Source: Xanthostigma xanthostigma
Lineage: Eukaryota; Arthropoda; Insecta; Raphidioptera; Raphidiidae
Direction of reading: 5' to 3'
Length of the DNA: 64,000 nt
Assembly (NCBI GenBank): GCA_963575645.1
Contig: OY754464.1
Coordinates: 43,700,192-43,764,191, forward strand
Every line of letters starts with the position of its first letter. Position 1 is the stretch's first letter. The notes below the pieces were generated by a model. It ran no database searches, was not told the DNA's origin, and saw only the letters and a list, made by a program, of their open reading frames with translations. A program made the position numbers and the translations under genes. Shown piece after piece: positions 10,289 through 19,260 of this stretch.

Positions 10289-11999
10289 GCACAAGTTTGT
10301 TAAATAGACACCGTTCTCTTATTTCACTTAATGCTAAAGCTGTTTTTATTTTGAATTGTTCGATACTAGATGCTGCAGTTATGATATTGGTGTCATCAGC
10401 ATATATTATTATTTCCGAAGCAGATTTAATATTCTGAGGTAGATCATTTATATATAAGAGAAATAATATCGGACCTAACACGGACCCTTGAGGAACTCCA
10501 GTATTAATTTGACGAGAGTCTGAAAATTCACCATTAACGAACACCCGCTGAGATCTGTTTTTCAAGAATGTTGCAATCCAGGATAGACTGTTCCCACGAA
10601 AACCTATCAGTTCTAATTTAGAGAGAAGTAACGCATGATCAACAAGATCGAAGGCCTTTGAAAAATCGCAAAAAATTGCTGATACATACTTTTTTTCGTT
10701 CAGATTTTTAGATACTAAGTTTATGAATTGATATGTTGCCGTTTCTGTTGATTTAGACTGACAAAAACCATGCTGTGATTTATTAATAATGTTGTTCTTA
10801 TCTAAAAATGATTGGATTCTATATAAAAAAGAATATTCTAAAATTTTAGAAAATGTTGACAGTACTGAAACAGGTCTGTAATTAGAAATCATTGATTTAT
10901 CACCATTTTTAAACAGAGGAGTAACTTTAGATTCTTTTAAGATATCAGGGAATTTACCACTAGAAAAGGACAAATTAATTAGATAAAGTAAAGGCGGCAT
11001 AATTAAATAATATGTTTTTTTCAATAACATACTGCTAATTTCATCTGTTCCACAAGAGTTGGAATTTTTTATTTTAGAGATTATCAGATGTAATTCATGT
11101 TCAGTTATTGGTGAAAGGAACACAGTGCCCAAGACCTCATTTGTATTATTATTATTATTATTACTAGTAATGTTAATGTTATTATTCATTAAGTTGGCTG
11201 CCCCTGATATATTTTTTATAGAGTCAACGAAATAATTGTTGAACAGATTACTCACTACATCCGGTTTATCTGTTTCAGTACCATCAACATTTAGAGTCAA
11301 TGTGTTCAAGAATCTGGATTTAAAATTGAATTCTGAATTAATAACGTTCCATAAAGCTTTAGTTTTGTTCTTGCCATTATTAATTTTGTCAATAAAATCA
11401 TGCTGTTTAGAGTCACATAATAGATGATTGTAAAAGTTTTTATATGACAGATAAGCGTCTTTATAACTATTGTCAGATTTATATAAATTAAATAACAACA
11501 TTAATTGTTCTTTATGGTATATTACAATGTCGGAAATCCACCGAGGTTTCTTTCTTTGCGCCTTAAAAGCTTTAGTAGGAAACGCAGAGTTAAAATAGAA
11601 CATAAACGTGTTAAAAAATATATTAAAACTTACATTAATGTCAGTAGCTGCTAAAATTTCGTCCCATAGTTCTGATTTTAACAGAAAACAAAAATAATCT
11701 ATGTTGTAATCAGAATACGATCTCTTAAAACTAACGGTGGGCTTATCAGATTTGTTTAATTTTTCAAAGGATAACTGAGTGGCATAATGATTTGAAATGT
11801 TGCATTTTAGAACTTGGGCTTCGTATTCTAATGAGTTGGTGATAATATTATCTATGCACGTACTAGAACTATTTGTTACCCGTGTTGGCTCAGATATTAC
11901 GTAATTACAATTAAAAGAATATAGTACTTCAATTAGCCTTTGAACATCAGAACTTTGAGTCAGAAAGTCCACATTAAAATCTCCGGTTATGTAGATCAC
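10289..11999 (-). pseudogene. LINE ORF2: partial endonuclease and reverse transcriptase
   Basis: The frame opens at IYITGDFNVDF, the GDFN block of the APE-type endonuclease, so the first part of that domain is missing. Next come SNHYATQLSF and an Asn-rich linker encoded by an (att)n run at 11140-11170. RT blocks follow: PLFKNGDKSMISNYRPVSVL, FCDFSKAFDLVDH, NTGVPQGSVLGPILFLLYIN and IIIYADDTNI (catalytic YADD). The frame is uninterrupted across this segment, so the copy is truncated and split by an insertion rather than eroded. Sequence type is jockey/CR1-like; the exact clade needs a tree. Confidence 0.9.
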
Positions 12000-12000
12000 T

Positions 12001-12351
12001 GTATTATAACTCGATTAATTTTGATACTAGGAACTTCCATAAAAAATAAAGTTTTTTTAAGCACTTCAAAAAAAGTTCTATGAGTTTTCCCCGAAAAATG
12101 CATATTTTTTTTAGATATTTCACGTTGAAACTTTCGATTTTGGCGTTTGACGAAAAAGAACCAACCTTTAACAAGCTATTACTCCGTTATTATTGGGTCT
12201 AGTGATATTTTAAACCCAGTATTTTCTTTTTTTTATAAGCCACATTTTTAGAACGAATGATTTTTTTTATAAAATATTTATTTTCAGAGTTATTAATGCA
12301 AAACCGTCTGAAAACGTAGTTTTTTTTGCTGAAAAATTGACGTTTCCATTT
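12001..12351. other. AT-rich interval beyond the LINE truncation point
   Basis: No frame or repeat recognised. It is probably the interior of the element into which the LINE inserted, since the right arm of the large inverted repeat follows. Confidence 0.4.
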
Positions 12352-12778
12352 TCGAAATAATCGAAAAGTATTGACTTAAGTAAACACTTTATAGAACAAA
12401 AGCTGCTTAGAATTAGTCAATCTATCTATTCCTATACTTATTTTTAATAAAAAAATTTCATCCTCGAGAAGGGGTAGCGTCCATCCTCTGGGTAAAAATA
12501 ACCCTCGGCACATTGACAACTTTAAAGTAGAGGGTAAGTAGAACCTACAGCCAAATTTTGGTTCTAATCGGTGTTGTTTGGTAGAATTGCCAGGTTTGGC
12601 CGTTTTTTCTGTGCATTGACTGAACTATATCTGCAATACCCCTAACTGCACATCGGAGCACACTTTTTCACAGTCAGAATAGTTTCTTGTACATAACCCA
12701 AAGAACGATTACTCAAATTTTTAGTCGTTTGATATTTTAGCCATTTCCCGAAGATTGTTCTTGGGCTATTAGTTTTAA
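12352..12778. repeat. Right arm of large inverted repeat
   Basis: Imperfect reverse complement of 6268-6775, clearly recognisable along its length (for example ccctcggcacattgacaac and ctaactgcacatcggagca). Divergence is greater than between the arms of the 7143-8170 element, so this structure is older. Confidence 0.75.
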
Positions 12779-13361
12779 TCAATTCTTATAAGGTAGTCTT
12801 TTCAATTAAACTCGGGAACGATCCCGAAATGATCGTTCTCGAAATGGTAATCTCAAATAAGCATGCACTTTTTTTAACCGGCCATCCTAGACGCGATTAC
12901 GGTGAATGTAAAATATTTGAGGTTATTTTGATAATATTGTACTTAAAAAGGTATTCTTCCAATATTTTAAAATAATAAACGCATTCCTGGGATGATGCAC
13001 TATTGATGTACGCTCTGTAAAATCATGAGTTGACTTACCTCTAAAATAAAGTTTATTTTGCAAAAACACATTGACAGTCGGTGATAACTGACATTTGTCT
13101 CCACACTTCGATTTAATTAAGGCTTCTTGCCCTTTCGCCTAAATCTGTGTGTCTGTTAGCTTTAGTAAAAGTTTTTCGCTTTTATTTATTTTTTTATGTG
13201 AGGCGGTGCTAGCTTTCAAATTTTATTATTATTATTATTTTTATTTATTATTATTAGAGCTCTACATAACTTACCTACAATATATGTAGCTAGCGTGATA
13301 AAATATTAGTTTTTTTTTAAGACAAACCGTTGTTGCAACTAAAAAGGAAAACATATTTTTG
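12779..13361. other. Intergenic-like interval with a small hairpin
   Basis: A hairpin pairs cgggaacgatc (12812-12822) with gatcgttctcg (12831-12841). Elsewhere no frame is supported; 13225-13260 is a tattatt-rich low-complexity run. Confidence 0.5.
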
Positions 13362-13614
13362 TAATAATTTAGGTTCATATTTATAAAAGCGTGACTCGTA
13401 AACTGTATGATAGTCAAGCCACGGCACACGCTTTTATATTTATCATAATGTTTAGTGGTAACCGTTACTTGCGTTACTGCACGCGTTCACGGAAATTTTA
13501 TTTTCATTGTTATCGTATGTCAAATGTCAATATTATTATTAATTATTTAGTTGGAAAGCCCCCGTCGTCCAATTTGATGCAATTTTTTCGATTAAATCTA
13601 ATTAACTTAAGCTT
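13362..13614 (+). repeat. R-tail fragment
   Basis: Contains gtaaccgttacttgcgttac, atgtcaaatgtcaatatt and cccgtcgtccaattt, matching 3620-3740 of the first R-tail copy. It is cut at its right end by the MITE that begins at 13615. Confidence 0.75.
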
Positions 13615-14042
13615 TGAAAATAATTTTTCTTGAGTATTTCATGATTAGGACGGGATTTACGACATTTTACAGACCCCTCAGTCAAATGTCGAAAATCCCG
13701 TCCTATCTGTCAAATTTTCGTTGACAGAATTGTTGACAGCGAGAATGAACTCTTGCGGAAATACTCGACTGATTTTGGAGTTGTTACAAACGTGACTTTG
13801 CTCTTTTCACACCAAGTGACAGTTGACACTTACTTACTAGATTTTTGTTCAATTACTAGATTTACTGTAATACCATTCTCGCCTTACTGGATCGGGGTCG
13901 AGGTGGATTTGTCCACCGGCAAAGAAGACATCGACGATATGATGACCCAGGTGATTCAGAAAAATTAATAGATATTTTTGATAACTGTCAAATCACGAAA
14001 ATCCCGTCCTGTCCATGAAATACTTTAGAAAAATTATTTTTC
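13615..14042. mobile_element. MITE-like element with ~50-bp imperfect inverted ends
   Basis: The left end (gaaaataatttttcttgagt ... aggacgggatttacgac) pairs with the right end (cacgaaaatcccgtcctgtc ... aaaaattattttt). The 320-bp interior has no transposase frame. No clear target duplication was found, so the superfamily is open. Confidence 0.65.
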
Positions 14043-14999
14043 ACCTGTAATTTTCTGAATTACCTTCCCATTGAACTTTGAAAAATTTGATTTTGACAGC
14101 TCGGTAATTTGACAGATTTGCATTTTTGAAAAAGAAGTTTCTAACGAAAGTTGTATTTTTTTGCCAACTCAATCAAAATACGTCAAAAAAATGGGGGTAC
14201 TATTTAAAAAAATCGTCTTACCCCCACCCCCCGAGGAGGGTTGGGGGTAAGGGGGATGATTGTGCCCCGGAACGATGTCCCCCTTACAACTACAACTTTT
14301 GTTGGAAACTTTGGAAGCTTTATCAGCCCGTATAATTTGTGAATACTTTCTACAATATATTATGGCTGAACTATGACGGTGATTTGTCAAAAATCATTAT
14401 TACTACGTCTATATATAAAAATCAACTGCCGACAGATTTGAATATTTTTTTTTTATTTAGTCGCCTCAATTCAAGGGTGGTTTAGTGAAAAAAAGTCAAT
14501 AAAAATCCAAAGGAACAGTCGAAAAATCGAAGAAATCTAAATTTTTTTTACTTATAAGTCCAGTGCATTTAGAAATATTTTATGGGGTGAGCCAAAAATT
14601 TCAGAATATACATTTTTTCTTTTGTTGCTCATTCGAAAGGGTCTTCGATGGAGACCTTAACCCTGAATTTGCGCATTCTCCAAATTACCCCGAGCGCCGC
14701 CTTCTTGGATTCTGTTTTTTCTCTTCTATTGCTCATATCTCGCGTTCTAATAATCTCACAGCAATCGTTCTGGGGTCGTTAAACTCGTCAGGATTTACTC
14801 TTTAATTGAATACCTATCAAGTAAAACTCTGCAATGTACCGGAAAAAAGTTATTAGCATCCAAAGTTACAAGTTCTTTACCAAAAGTTATTGCGCCCAGT
14901 TTTCCACGCGCATCTTTTTATAGTGCATCTAAGACCCCCACCGACAGTTTACTATTTAAAGTAGACTCAATTTCCAGTATTAAAAAAAATCATCCCGAT
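14043..14999. other. Interval with no recognised gene; one C/G-rich hairpin
   Basis: At 14216-14252 a hairpin pairs cttaccccc with gggggtaag across a short G/C-rich loop. The rest has no frame or repeat I can support. It borders the 3' side of the minus-strand Gypsy fossil. Confidence 0.45.
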
Positions 15000-15170
15000 C
15001 TGTTGATCCCTCGCCTACCAATCCACGCTCGAAGTTGCGCTATTCATTTCGTGCTATTTTGAAGCCTCTAATACTCGCGCTTAGTTTCAGACATCTGGTC
15101 TAATTAGATCAAGTTTTGAGCGCAACTGTCTGTTTAACATTAATTTTGCCGGTGAAACTCCTGTGGTATT

Positions 15171-15690
15171 ATGTTGGGCATTTGGTACATAAATAAAAAT
15201 TTGTTTATAGCTAAATTAAGATCAGTATTTTCGATTGGAGCTTTTTTTAATTTGCTTCACAAAATTTTCTGCCGCTCCGCTAGAAGCCGGATGGAAGGCT
15301 GGAGAAATTATGGGGTTAATTCCATTATTGGTCATAAAATCTTTAAATTCGCTTGAAAAAAATGGAGGACCGTTATCAGTAATTAGTTGTACAGGCTATC
15401 CGAATCTGGCAAATACATATCTAAAAACATTAATGACATTTTTAGCACTGGTTTGTTTGACTTCAAACACTTCAGGCCATTTTGAATGCGCATCATAAAT
15501 AATCAAAAATAAATGACCCTTAAATGGTTCAGCAAAATCTGCATGAATTCGGAACCACGGTGTCTGAGGCCACGGCCAAGGAGTAAAAACATTTTTTACT
15601 GGTGCTGAACAGACAGTTAAGCAAGCTTGAGATGATTTACCAATATTATTAATATCTAGATCGATATTAGGCCACCACATACCTATATGA
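15171..15690 (-). pseudogene. Gypsy fossil: integrase part
   Basis: Reads as the zinc-binding segment and the catalytic core of a retroelement integrase (PWFRIHADFAEPFKGHLFLI and TDNGPPF are recognisable). It is a decayed fossil segment belonging to the 15-24 kb element and lies next to the RNase H part. Confidence 0.75.
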
Positions 15691-15965
15691 ACGAGCGATA
15701 CTTTTCATTTTGGTCACCTCTAAGTGAGCCTCATGTATTAAATGTAATAATTGTTTATGAAACCTTTCAGGTATCACTACCTTATACCCCCATAAAATAC
15801 AACCGTGATCAATTGTTAATTAATCGCGCTTTTTAAAGTATGCTACTAATTCACTACTAACTTTAGTAGGCCAGTCGTACATTATAAATCGTAATATTTG
15901 ACTTAATTGAGGATCAGACTGAGTAGCATGTTTAATTTCTTCTTAATTAACACAAATGTGTTCTT

Positions 15966-17431
15966 CTATAAAATATATGTATCAAAATGTTCACTATTTT
16001 TAATTGTACCAGTTGATTTTAAGGGAAGGCGTGACAAAAAATCTGCATTAGAATTTTGATGAGTTTTTATGTATTTGATGTCAAAATTATATCCTGTCAA
16101 TTCTACAGCATACCGTTGGTTTACGGCTATTTGAGGTAAGCCTTTCTTTGGCCTGAAAATTGAGATTAACGGTTTTGCATCACAAAGTGAGGTAAAATGT
16201 CGTCCGTATAGGTACTGATAAAATTTGCGCACTCCGAATATTATAGCTAAAGCTTCTTTAGAGATTTGGCTATAATTTTTCTCAGAATCTGTTAAAGTAC
16301 GACTTGCACAAGCAAAATTTTTTTCTTTACCATCGGGTAATTTATACGAAATAATAGCGCCAAGACCATCGCACGCTAATAAAAGAGGGAAACTTTGATT
16401 ATAGTGAATTAGTACATCTGTTGAAGGCATTAAATTTTTAAATTTATTAAATGATTCGTCACATTCTTTAGACCAATTAAAAGAAATATTCTTTTTCAAT
16501 AAATTATATAGGGGAAACAAAATAGTACTTAAATTAGGAATAAATTTTCCATAGTAGTTTATCATTCCCAAGAAACGTTTTAATTCGGTCACATTATTAG
16601 GAATTAGACACTGAGTAATAGCTTTTATTTTATTTTTAGAAGTATGCAGCCCCTCAGAATCTATTACATAACCCAGATAAGATACGGATTTTTGAAATAA
16701 TTTACATTTATTTGTACTTAATCTCAATCCAACATCTTGGAGTCTTTGCAATACTGCTTGCAAATTTTCATAGTGCTCTTGTCGGTTGCGTCCCATGACA
16801 AGGATATCGTCTAGAAAGACAACGACATTTTTTAAACCAACGAGAACCGTTTCCATAATTCTTTGAAACTGTTCAGGTATAGTTGCCAACCCATACGGAA
16901 CACGATTGTATACAAAGAGACCACGATGCGTAGAAATAGTGGTATATTTTTTTGACTCAATATCTAAAAGAATTTGCTGATAGGCTTGAGAGAGGTCCAA
17001 TTTAGAAAACTCTTTACCTTCAGACAACTAAATAAAAATAATTCTTCAATTTTTGGTAATGCGTATTTTTCAATTACTAAATGGGGATTAATTGTGACTT
17101 TATAGTCGCCACATAATCGTATAGAACCATCTGCTTCGACAACAGGCACGATAGGTGAAACCCATTCTGAGTGATCAACTTTAGTTATAATTCCCTTTTC
17201 ACTTAATTTATCCAATTCAGCGTCAACACGTTCCCGTATTGCAAATGGTAACGGTCTAGCCTTGCAAAAGATTGGGACATTGTCATTTTTAATTTTTAAT
17301 TGTAAATAAAAATCTTTCAAAGTGCCTAATTTATTATCAAATATATCAGGAAATTGACTAATTAAACATTTAATATATACTGTGGAAGTGTAATTGTACG
17401 GACGTGTTTTTGTGTGCTCTCGCATAATCAT
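15966..17431 (-). pseudogene. Gypsy fossil: reverse transcriptase and RNase H part
   Basis: RT blocks are clear: ICKARPLPFAIR-type N-terminal block, FSKLDLSQAYQQ, VPYGLATIP and VVFLDDILV, followed by the tether and RNase H (ACDGLGAIISYKLPDGKEK, ALAIIFGVRKFYQYLYGR, NADFLSRLPL). It is part of the minus-strand Ty3/Gypsy fossil. The plus-strand LINE begins just beyond its upstream edge. Confidence 0.85.
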
Positions 17432-17663
17432 TAATTAAAAATATAATCAGTGAATAAATATTTAGAATAATTTGTTTAAAAGCTAGCTCAATGCAATAGT
17501 GCACGAACAGTGAAGTAAAATTTAGTAAAATATTATAATTTCAGCTAAATTGTTCGATTTTATTAAAAAACAAAATCGAAGTCTCCATATTTTAGTGAAA
17601 AAAACAATCTAAAATAGATTCTGTGTGTGACAGTAGTATCAAAAAGTTTCATTTTGCGACAAC

Positions 17664-18608
17664 ATGAAGTGTGATCGTTGTGAAACAGATATCGCGCCTA
17701 ACGAAGACATAGAATGCAGTGCGTGTATGAAGGTATATGATTTCAGATGCGCAAATTTTGCTGAAACCAATTTCAAGAAGCTAGCGACAGTAAATCGGGC
17801 CAAATGGAAATGTCCCAATTGCAAAACGAAGGAACAGCCTCGTAAACTGAGTACAACAGACACTGAAATTATATCAGCTGAATTTTTAGCCACACAGTTT
17901 GCAGCAATTTCAGAAAAAATAGAAAAACAGATGAAGTCAAGTGAATCTAAGCTTATTGAAAAAATCGCTCAAAGTCAGAAGGAGACACAGGAGAACATGA
18001 AAATAATGGCAGAGAAATATGAAGAAATAATTTCAAAAATAGAAAAAATCCAAGTAATTAATGAAACAGTGGAACAATTAAAAATAAAATTGGATGAGAA
18101 AGAAAAGGAAATAATGAATCTGAACGAAAGAATGGCTATCCAAGAACAATATAGCCGCAGAAATCAGCTAGAGATATGCGAAGTCCCAAATAGACCAGGA
18201 GAAACTGGTGTGGAGGATATAATAATTAAAGTTGCTACAGCAGTCGGCATGCAAATAAATAGTTCTGACATATCAGTGGCCCATCGCATAAAGTCCAGGC
18301 GCAAAAGTGGCCATCAAAGCATTATCGTAGCTTTTACAAACATTAAAACAAGAGACGAAATGCTAAAAAAACGTCTAATCCAAATTACTTGTGAGGAAAT
18401 AAATGTCGCAGGTAGTCATCGAATATACATTAATGAATCGATATGTCCTTATTTTCGACAGCTTCTTTGGGATACAAAAATACAAGCTAAGGAGAAAGGT
18501 TACAAGTTCACCTGGTTTAGAGGAGGGAAGGTACTTACGAGGAAATCAGAGGATTCACCAGCCATCCACATACGAAGTCATGCTGATATCAGTGATAAAA
18601 TTGTGTAA
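17664..18608 (+). CDS. LINE ORF1 protein: PHD-like zinc finger, coiled coil, FP25K-like C-terminal domain
   Basis: The protein has 314 aa. Residues 1-52 form a PHD-like Cys/His cluster (MKCDRCETDI, IECSACMKVYDFRCANF, WKCPNCK). Residues about 80-165 are a long charged heptad-like stretch (IEKIAQSQKETQENMKIMAE and onward), expected to form a coiled coil. The C-terminal 150 residues (from QLEICEVPNR, with AHRIKSRRKSG and YINESICPYFRQLLWDTK) resemble the baculovirus FP25K-type domain seen in many insect LINE ORF1 proteins. By family knowledge ORF1 binds element RNA and forms the RNP. The start is the first Met of the frame, directly before the zinc finger. No breaks seen. Confidence 0.85.
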   Translation: MKCDRCETDIAPNEDIECSACMKVYDFRCANFAETNFKKLATVNRAKWKCPNCKTKEQPRKLSTTDTEIISAEFLATQFAAISEKIEKQMKSSESKLIEKIAQSQKETQENMKIMAEKYEEIISKIEKIQVINETVEQLKIKLDEKEKEIMNLNERMAIQEQYSRRNQLEICEVPNRPGETGVEDIIIKVATAVGMQINSSDISVAHRIKSRRKSGHQSIIVAFTNIKTRDEMLKKRLIQITCEEINVAGSHRIYINESICPYFRQLLWDTKIQAKEKGYKFTWFRGGKVLTRKSEDSPAIHIRSHADISDKIV

Positions 18609-19260
18609 TATAGCTAATGGTATAATGTGTTAGATTATTGTAAATGATAGACGCCCGTCAGCTTAGGTCATTAACGTCTAATGCTATTTTCAATGTTGTG
18701 TTTTTAAATAAAATAAGTTATGTTTAGTTGTGAACTAAAAGAAAACCGCGTGTTTAGAACCGCTGCAATTCAAGATTGCACTGTCCTGCACGACACCGAA
18801 TTGAACTGATTTTTGAATTATGAATAAGACAAATTATTTTTTATGTTATATTATTTGCATTTAAAACATTTAATATGTTAAAATTTGAAATTAATTATAA
18901 ACATTTTTTTCGCTTAAAAAAGAAAGCTATATTATCCGCTAATATTATTCAATCTCATTCGCCTTTTCTTTATCATTATTATAATTTTGTATTTGTGTTT
19001 TTTTTTTTTTTTTTTTTTTTTTAGCGAACAATATAGCTGAAATTGTTAGTATTTTTACTATTTTTTTTACAATTATTATTTCTTTTATTTAATGAAAACT
19101 AATTATGGCTTCTATAAAAATTATAACACAAACACACATCACAAGACACTATACTCACATCATAATACACCGAGTGTTCAAATCGTCATTTTTTTTAAAT
19201 TTTATTTTTTTTCTTTACATATTTATCTTTATATACATTATAAAGTAAAATAGTGTACTA
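18609..19260 (+). other. Inter-ORF region of the LINE with a 27-nt T run
   Basis: This 652-bp gap is long for a two-ORF LINE and contains an uninterrupted T run at about 18996-19022. The short sequence accgagtgttcaa (19169-19181) reappears inverted just after ORF2 (ttgaacactcggt, 22313-22325), each next to a T-rich tract. No frame is present. ORF2 may therefore be translated by reinitiation or from another message; the sequence does not say which. Confidence 0.5.

Larger units (their letters stand above)
8448..12000 (-). mobile_element. 5'-truncated LINE (jockey/CR1-like), interrupted by piggyBac
   Basis: On the minus strand the element enters inside the endonuclease domain at about 12000, runs through RT to a stop at 8592-8594, and ends in an AT-rich 3' UTR whose tail on the plus strand is repeated tagaatagat (8455-8480). 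A microsatellite tail rather than poly(A) is typical of CR1/L2-like clades. Beyond 12000 the sequence changes abruptly to unrelated AT-rich DNA, the usual picture of 5' truncation during insertion. The piggyBac insertion at 9302-10284 splits the coding frame. Confidence 0.85.

Noticed and set aside
6268-12778. Polinton/Maverick suggested by long inverted repeats
   Set aside because: No polymerase B, integrase, ATPase or capsid-type sequence lies between the arms; the coding content is a LINE and a piggyBac derivative.
14216-14252. Terminator-like C/G hairpin
   Set aside because: Intrinsic terminators are not expected in an insect nuclear genome; recorded as a hairpin only.
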